From contig NZ_JAFBIL020000005.1 of assembly GCF_016809835.1 (NCBI RefSeq), forward strand, positions 310,001-374,000: 64,000 bases of DNA, read 5' to 3'. The stretch is from Massilia soli. GTDB taxonomy: Bacteria; Pseudomonadota; Gammaproteobacteria; Burkholderiales; Burkholderiaceae_D. Within the stretch, counting starts at the first letter, position 1. Each line of letters begins with the position of its first letter. The position numbers were made by a program, and so were the translations under genes. Below the pieces are notes generated by a model, which saw only the letters and a list, made by a program, of their open reading frames with translations, ran no database searches and was not told the DNA's origin. This document shows positions 40,281 to 53,194 of this stretch, piece after piece.

Positions 40281-41090
40281 ATGCGCCCTCCCCATTTTTC
40301 GTTGATGCTCGCCCTGGCATTCGCCGCCGGCCACGCCGCGGCCGCGTGCCCTTCGGTGCGCCTGGGCTACGTCGACCATCACCGCGCACCCTATTTCCTG
40401 GGTACCGGCAGCGACGAGGCCAAGCCGGCTGGCGCTGCCGTCGACCTGGTGCGCGAGGCGGCGTCTGCTGCGGGGTGCAAGGTCACCGTGGTACGCCTGC
40501 CGCAAGCGCGGCTGCGCAACGCGCTCAAGACCGGCGACATCGATGCCATGGCGATGGAGGCGGTCGATGCCGACCGCGACCTGTATGCGCTGCCGCTGGA
40601 TGCGGCGGGCAAACTCGACCAGGGCAAGGCGCTGCGCGTGCAGATGGTCGTGTTCGTCCGCGCCAACGACAGCGCGCTGCGCAATATCGACCCGGCGCGC
40701 GAGTTCGGCCAGCGCTGGATGGGCAGCAATTACGCCGCGCCCCAGGTGGCGCTGTTGCGCAAGGCGGGCTTCAAGGTCGATGACGGCGCGCTCGATCCGG
40801 AACGCAATTTTGAAAAGCTGATGCGTAACCGGATCGATGGCTATGCGGTGTCGCTGGCGTCGCCAGGAGATTTGGATAACTGGATCGCCTCCAGGTTCGG
40901 CAATGCGATCGTGCGGCTTGAGCGCCCGCTCCAGACCAACTACATCTGGCTCGCCATGAGCAAGGACTTTCAGGCGCGCAACCCTGAGCGGGTGAACGCC
41001 ATGTGGGGCTGGATGGCACAGCAAGGCCGCCAGCGGTTCGCCCGGCTGGTCAGGAAATACGACAAGCAGCTGGCGGGTACCGGAAGCTAA
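40281..41090 (+). CDS. periplasmic solute-binding-type protein
   Basis: A 269-residue exported protein: signal peptide (MRPPHFSLMLALAFAAGHAAA) and a type II periplasmic-binding fold similar to amino-acid-binding proteins (SBP_bac_3). The mature start is CPSVRLGYVDHHRAPYFLGT, then VDLVREAASAAGCKVTVVRL with ARLRNALKTGDIDAM, and late WGWMAQQGRQRFARLVRKY. No permease or ATPase gene is adjacent, so it may be an orphan transporter component or a sensor-like protein. The ligand is unknown. Confidence 0.8.
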   Translation: MRPPHFSLMLALAFAAGHAAAACPSVRLGYVDHHRAPYFLGTGSDEAKPAGAAVDLVREAASAAGCKVTVVRLPQARLRNALKTGDIDAMAMEAVDADRDLYALPLDAAGKLDQGKALRVQMVVFVRANDSALRNIDPAREFGQRWMGSNYAAPQVALLRKAGFKVDDGALDPERNFEKLMRNRIDGYAVSLASPGDLDNWIASRFGNAIVRLERPLQTNYIWLAMSKDFQARNPERVNAMWGWMAQQGRQRFARLVRKYDKQLAGTGS

Positions 41091-41143
41091 GCGGGCTTCC
41101 GGCGGCGGTCATTCGGCGGATGCGCCCTACCGTGCCGATGGCG

Positions 41144-41174
41144 AAAAAAAAGCGAGCCGAGGCTCGCTTTTTTT
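41144..41174. terminator. bidirectional intrinsic terminator
   Basis: Hairpin gcgag-ccgagg-ctcgc flanked by a7 on the left and t7 on the right. It lies between the convergent binding-protein and gltA genes and can stop both. Confidence 0.9.
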
Positions 41175-41187
41175 GATCGCGCAATGC

Positions 41188-42492
41188 TTACTTGCGCTTG
41201 TCCATGGCTGGCACGTCGCGTGCCGGCGAACCGATGAACAGCTGGCGCGGACGGCCGATCTTCTGTTCCGGGTCGGCGATCATTTCGTTCCACTGGGCGA
41301 TCCAGCCGATCGTGCGCGCCATCGCGAAGATGCCGGTAAACAGCGACACTGGAATGCCCAGCGCCGATTGCACGATGCCCGAGTAGAAGTCGACGTTCGG
41401 GTACAGCTTGCGCGATACGAAGTACTCGTCTTCCAGCGCGATTTTTTCCAGCGCCATGGCCAGCTTGAACAGCGGGTCGTCCTGCAGGCCCAGCTCTTCC
41501 AGCACTTCGTGGCAGGTCTCGCGCATCAGCTTGGCGCGCGGGTCGAAGTTCTTGTAGACGCGGTGACCGAAGCCCATCAGCTTGACGCCGGAGTTCTTGT
41601 CCTTCACCTTTTCGATGAACGCAGGAATGTTCTCGACGGTGCCGATTTCCTTCAGCATGTTCAGTGCCGCTTCGTTGGCGCCGCCGTGGGCAGGGCCCCA
41701 CAGGCAGGCGATACCTGCTGCGATACAGGCGAACGGGTTGGCGCCCGACGAACCGGCCAGGCGGACGGTCGAGGTCGAAGCGTTCTGCTCGTGGTCTGCG
41801 TGCAGGATCAGGATGCGGTCCAGCGCGCGCACCAGCACGTCGTTGACGACGTACTCTTCGCATGGATTGCCGAACATCATGCGCATGAAGTTGGCGCTGT
41901 ACGACAGGTCGTTGCGTGGGTACACGAACGGCTGGCCGACGGTATACTTGTAGGCCATCGCGACCAGCGTCGGGAGCTTGGCGATCAGGCGGATCGCCGA
42001 TACTTCGCGGTGATGCGGGTCGTTGATGTCGAGCGAGTCGTGGTAGAACGACGCCAGGGCGCCGACGGTGCCGACCAGCACCGACATCGGGTGCGCGTCG
42101 CGGCGGAAGCCGCGGAAGAAGAATTGCATCTGCTCGTGGACCATCGTGTGCTTGGTCACGGTGTCCGAGAACTTCTGGTTCTGGGCCGCGTTCGGCAGTT
42201 CGCCGTTCAGCAGCAGGTAGCAGGTTTCCAGGAAGTCGCAGTTGACCGCCAGTTGCTCGATCGGGTAGCCGCGGTACAGCAGCTCGCCCTTGTCGCCGTC
42301 GATGTAGGTGATCGACGAGTTGCAGGCGGCGGTCGACATGAAGCCTGGGTCGTAGGTGAATTTGCCGGTCTGGCCGTACAGCTTGCGGATGTCGATGACG
42401 TCCGGACCTACCGTACCTTTGTAGATCGGCATGTCGATGGCTGGGCTGCCATCGGAGAACGACAGGGTGGCTTTGTTATCAGAGATGTTCAT
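41188..42492 (-). CDS. gltA: citrate synthase
   Basis: A 434-residue type II citrate synthase that condenses oxaloacetate with acetyl-CoA. Catalytic histidines are in [14 protein letters not shown] and [15 protein letters not shown], and the aspartate region is [11 protein letters not shown]. The N-terminal extension ([20 protein letters not shown]) is typical of the NADH-regulated Gram-negative form. It is the last gene of the minus-strand sdhCDAB-sdhE-gltA group and is followed by a strong terminator. Confidence 0.97.
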   Translation of the reverse strand: MNISDNKATLSFSDGSPAIDMPIYKGTVGPDVIDIRKLYGQTGKFTYDPGFMSTAACNSSITYIDGDKGELLYRGYPIEQLAVNCDFLETCYLLLNGELPNAAQNQKFSDTVTKHTMVHEQMQFFFRGFRRDAHPMSVLVGTVGALASFYHDSLDINDPHHREVSAIRLIAKLPTLVAMAYKYTVGQPFVYPRNDLSYSANFMRMMFGNPCEEYVVNDVLVRALDRILILHADHEQNASTSTVRLAGSSGANPFACIAAGIACLWGPAHGGANEAALNMLKEIGTVENIPAFIEKVKDKNSGVKLMGFGHRVYKNFDPRAKLMRETCHEVLEELGLQDDPLFKLAMALEKIALEDEYFVSRKLYPNVDFYSGIVQSALGIPVSLFTGIFAMARTIGWIAQWNEMIADPEQKIGRPRQLFIGSPARDVPAMDKRK

Positions 42493-42559
42493 GGCACTTC
42501 CTTCTTGGGAGGTGAGTCTTCAAAATAAAATCGGTCGAAACGTCTTCCGTGCGGCGACC

Positions 42560-42841
42560 CTATGCCTGGCGCAGGCGTTCCAGCAGCGCGCGCACGTGCG
42601 GCACGTCGAGCTCGCCTTCGGGCTCTTTGCGCGCCAGCAGCAGGTCCAGCAGCGGATTGTCCGCCAGGTCCAGCAAGCGGGTCAGCGCATCGACGTCCTC
42701 GTCGCTGAGCGTTTCCTCATGTTTGTCGAGGAAGCGCGTCAGCACCAGGTCGTTTTCAAGCAGTCCGCGGCGGCTGCGCCAGCGCAGGCGGGCACGGTTC
42801 GCGGGATCGGATTGATGCGTTGTCACACTAGAACCTGTCAT
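42560..42841 (-). CDS. sdhE: FAD assembly factor for succinate dehydrogenase, SdhE
   Basis: A 93-residue protein of the SdhE/Sdh5 family that promotes covalent FAD attachment to SdhA. The defining RGxxE motif is in RWRSRRGLLENDLVLTRFL, followed by the small helical bundle LSDEDVDALTRLLDLADNPL. It sits between sdhB and gltA, the usual betaproteobacterial position. The ATG at 42841 has no clear ribosome site; a GTG five codons in is preceded by AGG and is a possible alternative. Confidence 0.93.
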   Translation of the reverse strand: MTGSSVTTHQSDPANRARLRWRSRRGLLENDLVLTRFLDKHEETLSDEDVDALTRLLDLADNPLLDLLLARKEPEGELDVPHVRALLERLRQA

Positions 42842-42908
42842 TGGGTCAACACTATACTCCGCCCGCCGGGATTAGGCAGTACGGTACTACTACTGTATTG
42901 CTGAGCTA

Positions 42909-42989
42909 CGTCGTTCCCGCGAAGGCGGGAACCCATAGTGCGCTGATGAGATCGGCTCAGTATAGGTTTCCGCTTGCGCGGGAACGACG
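42909..42989. repeat. dRS3-like palindromic repeat, copy 4
   Basis: Paired inverted units (cgtcgttcccgcgaaggcgg ... ccgcttgcgcgggaacgacg) in the sdhB-sdhE gap, inside the probable sdh-gltA transcript. Confidence 0.8.
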
Positions 42990-43002
42990 TGTTAGCGGCG
43001 CT

Positions 43003-43713
43003 TTATACAGCGCGGCGAACCATCAGTTCCTTGATCTTGCCGATGGCCTTGTTCGGGTTCAGACCCTTAGGGCAGACATCGACGCAGTTCATGATCGAGT
43101 GGCAGCGGAACAGGCGGTACGGATCTTCCAGGTTGTCCAGGCGGTCGCCGGTGGCTTCGTCGCGGCTGTCGGCGATGAAGCGGTAGGCTTGCAGCAAGCC
43201 GGCCGGGCCGACGAACTTGTCCGGATTCCACCAGAACGACGGGCACGACGTCGAGCAGCAGGCGCACAGGATGCACTCGTACAGGCCGTCGAGCTCTTCG
43301 CGCTCGGTCGGGGTCTGCAGGCGCTCTTTTTCCGGCGGGATCGATTCGTTGATCAGGAACGGCTTGATCGAATCGTACTGCTTGAAGAACTGCGTCATGT
43401 CGACGATCAGGTCGCGGATCACCGGCAAGCCAGGCAGCGGACGCAGCACGATCGGCTGGGTCAGCTCGTTCAGGTTGGTGGTGCAGGCCAGGCCGTTCTT
43501 GCCGTTGATGTTCATCGCGTCCGAACCGCAAACGCCTTCGCGGCACGAGCGGCGCAGGCTGAGCGTGTCGTCGACGTCCGACTTGATGCGCTGCAGCGCG
43601 TCGAGCAGCATCTTGTCGGTGTCTTGCAGTTCTACCGTGACGTCCTGCATGTACGGCTTGGCGTCCTTGTCCGGATCGTAACGGTAGATCTTGAGTTGTA
43701 CTGTGCGTGTCAT
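43003..43713 (-). CDS. sdhB: succinate dehydrogenase iron-sulfur subunit
   Basis: A 236-residue protein that carries electrons from the flavin of SdhA to quinone. The 2Fe-2S ligands are in SCREGVCGSDAMNINGKNGL, and the ferredoxin half has CILCACCSTSCPSFWWN and CHSIMNCVDVCPKGLNP for the 4Fe-4S and 3Fe-4S clusters. The ATG at 43713 begins MTRTVQLKIYRYD, the normal N-terminus, and lies 10 bp after the sdhA stop codon; the open frame extends further upstream without similarity. Confidence 0.97.
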   Translation of the reverse strand: MTRTVQLKIYRYDPDKDAKPYMQDVTVELQDTDKMLLDALQRIKSDVDDTLSLRRSCREGVCGSDAMNINGKNGLACTTNLNELTQPIVLRPLPGLPVIRDLIVDMTQFFKQYDSIKPFLINESIPPEKERLQTPTEREELDGLYECILCACCSTSCPSFWWNPDKFVGPAGLLQAYRFIADSRDEATGDRLDNLEDPYRLFRCHSIMNCVDVCPKGLNPNKAIGKIKELMVRRAV

Positions 43714-43723
43714 GTTTGTTGCC

Positions 43724-45502
43724 TTAGAAAGTACGTGCTTTTGGCTTGAAGGTATCAACCGTCAATGGCTTGGTGACCACGGCCTTGTAATCGAGGCGGT
43801 TGCCTTCCGAGTACCACAGGGTGTGCTTCATCCACACTTCGTCGTCGCGCTGCTGGAAGTCGCTGTGCGCGTGGGCGCCGCGCGATTCCTTGCGCGCCTG
43901 GGCCGAGACGATGGTGGCCTTGGCCGTTTCGATCAGGTTGTCCAGTTCGAGCGCTTCGACGCGCGCGGTGTTGAAGACCTTCGACTTGTCCTTGTACGAG
44001 ACGTGCTTGCGGCGCTCGTCGAGGACCATGATCTCTTTCACGCCCTGGGTCAGCAGTTCGTCGGTACGGAACACGCCGCAGTACTTCTGCATCGTGGCGC
44101 GGATGTCGTTGGCGACGCCCTGCACTTTTTCCGAGCCGGTCGAGGTCTCGAGGCGGTTGATGCGGTCCATCGCGTACTCGGACGCGTCTTTCGGCAGTGC
44201 CTTGTTCGAGCGCGCCTTCAGGTTCGACTGCACCACGTGGTTGCCGGCGGCGCGGCCGAACACGATCAGGTCGAGCAGCGAGTTGGTGCCCAGGCGGTTG
44301 GCGCCGTGCACCGAGACGCAGGCGCATTCGCCGATCGCGTACAGGCCATTGACGATCTTCTGCGAGCCGTCGGCGCTTGGCGCGACAACCTGGCCGTAGA
44401 TGTTGGTCGGGATGCCGCCCATCTGGTAGTGAATCGTCGGCACGACAGGAATCGGTTCCTTGGTGGCGTCGACGTTGGCGAACTTGTGGCCGATTTCGAG
44501 AATCGACGGCAGGCGCTTTTCAATGGTCTCGGCGCCGATGTGGCGCAGGTCCAGCAGCACGTGGTCCTTGTTCGGACCGCAGCCGCGGCCTTCCTTGATT
44601 TCCTGGTCCATCGAGCGCGACACGAAGTCGCGCGGCGCCAGGTCTTTCAGGGTAGGCGCATAGCGCTCCATGAAGCGTTCGCCATTGCTGTTGATGAGGA
44701 TACCGCCCTCGCCGCGCACGCCTTCGGTGATCAATACGCCCGCGCCGGCCACGCCGGTCGGGTGGAACTGCCAGAACTCCATGTCCTGCAGCGGCAGGCC
44801 GGCGCGTGCCGCCATGCCCATGCCGTCGCCGGTGTTGATGAAGGCGTTGGTCGATGCGGCAAAGATGCGGCCTGCGCCGCCGGTGGCGAAGATGGTGGTC
44901 TTCGCTTCGAGGATCATGCACTCGCCGGTTTCCATTTCAAGCGCAACCACGCCAACCACGTCGCCTTCGGCGTCGCGGATGATGTCGATCGCCATCCATT
45001 CGACGAAGAAGTGGGTACGGGCGCGCACGTTGCGCTGGTACAGCGTGTGCAGCAGCGCGTGGCCGGTGCGGTCAGCCGCCGCGCAGGCGCGCTGGACTGG
45101 CTTCTCGCCGAAGTTGGCGGTGTGGCCGCCAAACGGGCGCTGGTAAATGGTGCCATCTGGATTGCGGTCGAACGGCATGCCGAAGTGTTCCAGCTCGTAC
45201 ACGACTTTCGGGGCTTCGCGGCACATGAATTCGATCGCATCCTGGTCGCCCAGGTAGTCGCCACCCTTGACGGTGTCGAACATGTGCCAGTACCAGTCGT
45301 CCTCGCTCATGTTGCCGAGGGACGCGCCGATGCCGCCCTGCGCCGCCACGGTGTGCGAACGGGTTGGGAAGACTTTCGACAGCACGGCCACGTTCAGGCC
45401 GGCTTCAGCCAGCTGCAGCGATGCGCGCATGCCGGAGCCGCCGGCGCCGACGATAACCGCGTCGAAGCGACGGGTAGGGATTGCAGTTTTAATTGCTGCC
45501 AC
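43724..45502 (-). CDS. sdhA: succinate dehydrogenase flavoprotein subunit
   Basis: A 592-residue flavoprotein that oxidises succinate to fumarate. The FAD motif is FDAVIVGAGGSGMRASLQLAEAG, the covalent FAD histidine is in RSHTVAAQGGIGASLGNM, and the substrate region includes FHPTGVAGAGVLITEG and HGANRLGTNSLLDLIVFGRAAG. The start is GTG at 45502 (reading V/M-AAIKTAIPTRRF), 2 bp after the sdhD stop codon; the frame is open upstream but there it overlaps sdhD. The protein works in complex with SdhB and the membrane subunits SdhC and SdhD. Confidence 0.97.
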   Translation of the reverse strand: MAAIKTAIPTRRFDAVIVGAGGSGMRASLQLAEAGLNVAVLSKVFPTRSHTVAAQGGIGASLGNMSEDDWYWHMFDTVKGGDYLGDQDAIEFMCREAPKVVYELEHFGMPFDRNPDGTIYQRPFGGHTANFGEKPVQRACAAADRTGHALLHTLYQRNVRARTHFFVEWMAIDIIRDAEGDVVGVVALEMETGECMILEAKTTIFATGGAGRIFAASTNAFINTGDGMGMAARAGLPLQDMEFWQFHPTGVAGAGVLITEGVRGEGGILINSNGERFMERYAPTLKDLAPRDFVSRSMDQEIKEGRGCGPNKDHVLLDLRHIGAETIEKRLPSILEIGHKFANVDATKEPIPVVPTIHYQMGGIPTNIYGQVVAPSADGSQKIVNGLYAIGECACVSVHGANRLGTNSLLDLIVFGRAAGNHVVQSNLKARSNKALPKDASEYAMDRINRLETSTGSEKVQGVANDIRATMQKYCGVFRTDELLTQGVKEIMVLDERRKHVSYKDKSKVFNTARVEALELDNLIETAKATIVSAQARKESRGAHAHSDFQQRDDEVWMKHTLWYSEGNRLDYKAVVTKPLTVDTFKPKARTF

Positions 45503-45504
45503 GA

Positions 45505-45870
45505 TTACACACTCCAGAGAATTTGCACGGTCCAGGCCGCGCAGGCCACCAGCCACAGGATGGTGCCGATTTGCAGTGCCAGGCGGATGCCGACTGGCTT
45601 GACGTAGTCCATCCAGATGTCGCGCATGCCGACCCACGCGTGGTAGAACAGCGCGGCGAAGGTGACGAGCGAGAACAGCTTGAACCACTGCTGGGCGAAC
45701 AGGCCAGCCCAGCCTTCATAGGTGAAATTCTGGCCGGTCAGGAAGGCGACCAGCAGGACGACGGTGTACACCGCCATGACGATCGCGGTCACGCGCTGCG
45801 CCATCCAGTCTTTCCAGCCATAGCCGGCGCCGACGACGAGGCGCTTTGGTCCGATATTATTGTTAGCCAT
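45505..45870 (-). CDS. sdhD: succinate dehydrogenase membrane anchor subunit SdhD
   Basis: A 121-residue membrane protein with three helices (VTAIVMAVYTVVLLVAFL, WFKLFSLVTFAALFYHAWVG in part, and LALQIGTILWLVACAAW). The YHAWVGMRDIWMDYV segment contains the haem-ligand histidine region and quinone-site residues. The start is the ATG at 45870, which shares a base with the sdhC stop codon (TGATG). It is translationally coupled to sdhC. Confidence 0.94.
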   Translation of the reverse strand: MANNNIGPKRLVVGAGYGWKDWMAQRVTAIVMAVYTVVLLVAFLTGQNFTYEGWAGLFAQQWFKLFSLVTFAALFYHAWVGMRDIWMDYVKPVGIRLALQIGTILWLVACAAWTVQILWSV

Positions 45871-46292
45871 CAAAATACTCCAAACAATTTAAGGCCGCAC
45901 AGCACGGTCAGCACGAGGGTGACGGCGATGACGCTGACAGCGGACTGGCGCGACGAATCCTTCTCGATGCCCCAGTGGATGTCCATGAACAGGTGGCGCA
46001 CGCCGGCGCAGAAGTGCTGCAGGTAGGACCAGATCAGGCCCAGCAGGACCAGCTTGGCGAGCGGGTGTTCGAGGATGCCGGCGATCCGCGCGAACGTCAT
46101 CTCCGAGCTGATCGACAACTGCAGCAGGTACAGTACGAACGGCAGCAGCAGGAACATGGCTGCGCCGCTGATGCGGTGCAGGATCGACACAATGCCTGCC
46201 GGCGGCAAGCGGTAGTTCATCAAATCGGTAACATGAATGTTACGGAATTGCGGCCGCTCTTTTTTTGGAACTTCTTTCACGGCTTCGGACAT
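45870..46292 (-). CDS. sdhC: succinate dehydrogenase cytochrome b556 subunit SdhC
   Basis: A 140-residue membrane subunit with three helices. The family signature RPQFRNIHVTDLMNYRLPPA and SILHRISGAAMFLLLPFVLY contains the conserved SxxHRxSG motif, and FCAGVRHLFMDIHWG contains the haem-ligand histidine context. It is the first gene of the sdhCDAB-sdhE-gltA group. Its promoter should lie in 46293-46370; I see no clear operator there. Confidence 0.95.
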   Translation of the reverse strand: MSEAVKEVPKKERPQFRNIHVTDLMNYRLPPAGIVSILHRISGAAMFLLLPFVLYLLQLSISSEMTFARIAGILEHPLAKLVLLGLIWSYLQHFCAGVRHLFMDIHWGIEKDSSRQSAVSVIAVTLVLTVLCGLKLFGVF

Positions 46293-46635
46293 ACAGACCT
46301 CCCCTTAAAACAAACTGAATAAGTAACCCGCAATTTTCGCCGATTTCACTGACCGGACCAATATCTAAATTTCAAGATGCAGCAAAAGCAACGAGAACGC
46401 ACGCATCCCCTGCTAAGTTCCGCCGAACAACGTATCTTAACCGCAACGCATGGGGTTTGCTGGCTGCGACCCGGTTTTCTGATCGGCGAACCCGCCGCGC
46501 CACCCGCACCGCCGTCATTCCCGCGAAAGCGGGAATCACCGCCGTCATTCCCGCGAAAGCGGGAATCCATGGCACGTTCAACCAGAGTCAGCATGGGTTC
46601 CCGCTTTCGCGGGAATGACGGTTTTTAGTTAGCGA
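46293..46635. other. intergenic region between sdhC and the GntR gene
   Basis: About 340 bp. The left part must hold the sdhC promoter, and the right part (46513-46620) is a triple dRS3-like repeat. No gene is supported. Confidence 0.6.
46513..46620. repeat. dRS3-like palindromic repeat, copy 5 (three units)
   Basis: Two direct units and one inverted unit. The first contains attcccgcgaaagcgggaat, an exact fit to the Neisseria dRS3 pattern ATTCCC-N8-GGGAAT. It abuts the 3' end of the GntR gene. Confidence 0.85.
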
Positions 46636-47430
46636 TTACGACAATTCGTTCTGGTAATGATGCTGCGAGGTCAGATATAGCCCCCGGCGCAGCTCCACCG
46701 CCTTGTCTCCGTAGGTAAACGACACCCGCTCGGCGCACAGCAGCGGCGTGCCCTCAAGCACATGCAGGAACTCGGCGGCGCTGGCGTCGGCCGCGACCGC
46801 GCGGATCTTTTCGGTCGCGCGGATCATCCGGGTGCCGAATTCCGACTCGAACAGGCCATACATTGGACCCTTGTACTCCACCAGGCGTTCAGCGGTCAGC
46901 CCCTTGAACAGCAGCCCGGGCAGCCACAATTCTTCCAGGATGGTCGGCGCGCCCTCGAACGACTGCACCCGCTTGATATAGACCACCGCGTCGCCGCTCT
47001 TGAGGTCGAGCAGGCGCGCGACCTCGGCCGGCGCGCGCATGCGCTTGACTTCGATGATCTTGTTGTCGGGATGATGGGGCACGCCTTCGTCGGGCATCAG
47101 CCGCAGGAAGCGGAAGTGAGCGCGCGCTTCATGGTGGGTGGACACGAAGGTGCCCTTGCCCTGCCGGCGCATGACCAGGTTTTCGGCCGCCAGCTCGTCG
47201 ATCGCCTTGCGTACAGTGCCCTGGCTGACCTTGAAACGGCCGGCCAGCTCCACTTCGCTGGGGATCATCTCGCCCGGCTTCCATTCGCCCGACTGCAGGC
47301 TTTGGGTGATCAGGGCCTTGATTTGCTGGTACAGCGGGCTGAAGGTGGGTGAACCGCCCGTGCCATTCCCGCCCGCGCCTGATCCAGACGGTGCGCCACT
47401 GTTGTTCGAATTCGACGAGACTGGGTTCAT
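46636..47430 (-). CDS. GntR-family regulator, HutC-type, between the sdh and mdh clusters
   Basis: A 264-residue repressor-type protein. A Ser/Gly/Asn-rich leader (about 30 residues) is followed by a GntR winged helix (PLYQQIKALITQSLQSGEW, PSEVELAGRFKVSQGTVRKA, GKGTFVST) and a UTRA effector domain from about residue 100 to the end. The start is ATG 47430; the frame is open for 25 codons upstream across a palindrome and is less likely coding there. It lies between sdhCDAB-gltA and mdh-acnA with a perfect 16-bp palindrome upstream, so control of citric-acid-cycle genes is likely. The ligand is not evident. Confidence 0.88.
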   Translation of the reverse strand: MNPVSSNSNNSGAPSGSGAGGNGTGGSPTFSPLYQQIKALITQSLQSGEWKPGEMIPSEVELAGRFKVSQGTVRKAIDELAAENLVMRRQGKGTFVSTHHEARAHFRFLRLMPDEGVPHHPDNKIIEVKRMRAPAEVARLLDLKSGDAVVYIKRVQSFEGAPTILEELWLPGLLFKGLTAERLVEYKGPMYGLFESEFGTRMIRATEKIRAVAADASAAEFLHVLEGTPLLCAERVSFTYGDKAVELRRGLYLTSQHHYQNELS

Positions 47431-47488
47431 AGACCACGATTTCACCACAAAAGGGCATATCCGTCCAGCATCAACGGCCGGAGTTTTC

Positions 47489-47504
47489 TGTCTTATATAA
47501 GACA
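47489..47504. promoter_or_regulatory. perfect 16-bp palindrome, candidate GntR operator
   Basis: tgtcttatataagaca is fully symmetric and lies 59 bp upstream of the GntR start and 194 bp upstream of mdh. Such AT-centred palindromes are typical GntR operators. Autoregulation and control of mdh are inferred. Confidence 0.65.
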
Positions 47505-47697
47505 TATGATATGAATTGACAGAAGCCCCCTGCCCGCCTACACTCGCGATCGATTCCGGCTTGCGCGCGCGTCAGAACTTCAACACGCTGCTGCGCCTGG
47601 CCGGGTTGCGGGTGCGCGGTTTTGGTATGATTGCACTTTTGCTGAACCGGCGTATCCTCAGCTTCGACCGTTTTCTTTCTCACTTTGGAGATTCACC

Positions 47698-48690
47698 ATG
47701 GCTAAGACCCCAATGCGCGTTGCTGTCACCGGCGCCGCCGGCCAGATCGGCTACTCCCTGCTGTTCCGCATCGCCAACGGCGACATGCTGGGCAAGGACC
47801 AGCCGGTCATCCTGCAACTGCTGGAAATCGCTGACGAAAAAGCACAGAAAGCGCTCAAGGGCGTCATGATGGAAATCGACGACTGCGCATTCCCGCTGCT
47901 GGCCGGCATGACCGCGCACTCGGACCCGATGACCGCGTTCAAGGATGCCGATTTCGCCCTGCTGGTTGGCGCGCGTCCACGCGGCCCGGGCATGGAGCGC
48001 AAGGACCTGCTGGAAGCCAACGCGCAGATCTTCACCGTGCAGGGCAAGGCGCTCGACGCCGTCGCTTCGCGCAACGTCAAGGTCCTGGTGGTGGGCAACC
48101 CAGCCAACACCAACGCCTACATCGCCATGAAATCGGCGCCATCGCTGCCGGCCAAGAACTTCACCGCCATGCTGCGCCTGGACCACAACCGCGCGCTGTC
48201 GCAGGTTGCAGCCAAGACCGGCAAGCCGGTATCGTCGATCGAAAAGCTGGCCGTCTGGGGCAACCACTCGCCGACCATGTACGCCGACTACCGTTTCGCG
48301 ACCATCGACGGCGCATCGGTCAAGGACATGATCAACGACGACGCATGGAACCGCGACACCTTCCTGCCAACCGTCGGCAAGCGCGGCGCAGCGATCATCG
48401 AAGCGCGCGGCCTGTCGTCGGCAGCATCTGCAGCCAACGCGGCGATCGACCACATGCACGACTGGCACATCGGCACCAACGGCAAGTGGACCACGATGGG
48501 TATCCCGTCGGACGGTTCGTACGGCATCCCGCAAGACACCATGTTCGGCTTCCCTGTCACCGTTGAAAACGGCGAATACAAGATCGTGCAAGGCCTGGCC
48601 ATCGACGAGTTCTCGCAAGAGCGCATCAACCTCACGCTCAAGGAACTGACCGAAGAGCGCGAAGGCGTTGCACACCTGCTGAAGGCGTAA
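47698..48690 (+). CDS. mdh: malate dehydrogenase
   Basis: A 330-residue NAD-dependent enzyme interconverting malate and oxaloacetate. The nucleotide loop is [35 protein letters not shown] and [15 protein letters not shown] follow, and the catalytic histidine is in [15 protein letters not shown]. The [17 protein letters not shown] block places it in the large (cytosolic-type) malate dehydrogenase subgroup common in betaproteobacteria. A GGAG site precedes the ATG. It leads the plus-strand group ending with acnA. Confidence 0.97.
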   Translation: MAKTPMRVAVTGAAGQIGYSLLFRIANGDMLGKDQPVILQLLEIADEKAQKALKGVMMEIDDCAFPLLAGMTAHSDPMTAFKDADFALLVGARPRGPGMERKDLLEANAQIFTVQGKALDAVASRNVKVLVVGNPANTNAYIAMKSAPSLPAKNFTAMLRLDHNRALSQVAAKTGKPVSSIEKLAVWGNHSPTMYADYRFATIDGASVKDMINDDAWNRDTFLPTVGKRGAAIIEARGLSSAASAANAAIDHMHDWHIGTNGKWTTMGIPSDGSYGIPQDTMFGFPVTVENGEYKIVQGLAIDEFSQERINLTLKELTEEREGVAHLLKA

Positions 48691-48700
48691 GCCAACCCCG

Positions 48701-48780
48701 CGTCGTTCCCGCGCAGGCGGGAACCTATACCTTGCCGGCGCTGCCGCCTGAGGTTTGGGTTCCCGCTTTCGCGGTATCGA
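48701..48780. repeat. dRS3-like palindromic repeat, copy 6, degenerate right unit
   Basis: cgtcgttcccgcgcaggcgg on the left; the right unit reads gggttcccgctttcgcggta and then diverges. It separates mdh from the CoA-ester lyase gene. Confidence 0.7.
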
Positions 48781-48802
48781 TGCTAGCAAGAGAAGAAATA
48801 CC

Positions 48803-49800
48803 ATGCACCCATCCGAGGTTTTATTCCAGGGAAAACGCCAGCCCCTGCTGCTCCCAGCCTGCGATCATTATTGCGGCACCGAGAAGCTGATGGTCAAGTC
48901 GATGGCCCTGCAACAAGAGCTTGGCCCCCTGTTCGACATCACGTTCGACTGCGAAGACGGCGCCGCCTCCGGCGACGAGCCGGCGCACGCCCAGCTGGTC
49001 GTGCGCCTGCTTAACGACGAAGGCAACCGCTTCAACCGCATCGGCGTGCGCGTGCACGATGTCGCCAGCCCGTTCTTCGAGGGCGACATCGCCGTCATCG
49101 TCGGCGGCGCCGCGGCGCGCCTGGCCTACGTCGTGCTGCCGAAAATCGACAGCACCGCCGACGTGATGCGCGCGATTGACCTGATCAACCAGCACGCCGC
49201 CAAGGCCGGCCGCACCGACCTGCCGGTACACGTGCTGATCGAAACCCATGGCGCGCTGCGCGACGCCTACAACATCGCCGCCCTGCCGCAGGTCGAATGC
49301 CTGTCGTTTGGCATCATGGACTTCGTCTCGGCCCACTACGGCGCCATTCCGGGCGCCGCGATGCGCACGCCCGGCCAGTTCACCCACCCGCTGGTGGTAC
49401 GCGCCAAGCTGGAGATGGTTGCGGCATGTCATGCGCACGGCAAGGTTGCGTCGCATAATGTGACCACCGAAATTCGCGATACTGCGGTGGTGGCCAACGA
49501 CGCCCAGCGCGCCGCCGCGGAATTCGGGTTCACGCGCATGTGGAGCATCCACCCTGACCAGATCAAGCCGATCATCAAGGCATTCACCCCGCGCCTGTCC
49601 GAAGTAAATGACGCCACCAACATCCTGACGGAAGCGATCAACGCAAATTGGGGACCAATTGCGCAACAAGGGCGCTTGCATGACAGAGCCAGCTACCGAT
49701 ACTATTGGACAGTTCTCCAGCGCGCACGCCTCGCTGGACTTGGGCTGCCCGACGCAGCCGCCGCCCTTCTCGGCCAAGACCCACACACGGAACCTACCTG

Positions 49801-49801
<1 letters not shown>
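48803..49801 (+). CDS. HpcH/HpaI aldolase/citrate-lyase-type CoA ester lyase
   Basis: A 332-residue TIM-barrel lyase related to CitE and malyl-CoA lyase, which cleaves or forms 3-hydroxyacyl-CoA esters using Mg. FDITFDCEDGAASGDEPAHA holds a metal-site glutamate/aspartate, LPVHVLIETHGALRDAYNIA the second glutamate, and LSFGIMDFVSAHYG the Mg-binding aspartate. The C-terminal TRMWSIHPDQIKPI matches the family's substrate loop. The start at 48803 follows an AGAAGAAA site. Position between mdh and acnA suggests an organic-acid role; the exact substrate is not determined. Confidence 0.87.
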
Positions 49802-50403
<602 letters not shown>

Positions 50404-50437
50404 CTAAGTAATAACAATCCCCACTGAAGGAGAGGAC

Positions 50438-53146
<2,709 letters not shown>

Positions 53147-53166
53147 TCGTTTCGTAAAGCGACACC

Positions 53167-53194
53167 AAAAACGCCGGCTAGCCCGGCGTTTTTT
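53167..53194 (+). terminator. intrinsic terminator after acnA
   Basis: Hairpin aacgccgg-ctagc-ccggcgtt followed by a T run, 20 bp after the acnA stop. Confidence 0.9.

Noticed and set aside
46513-46620. Possible CRISPR-like array
   Set aside because: The units are inverted palindromes of the dRS3 type with short, non-unique spacing and no cas gene nearby.
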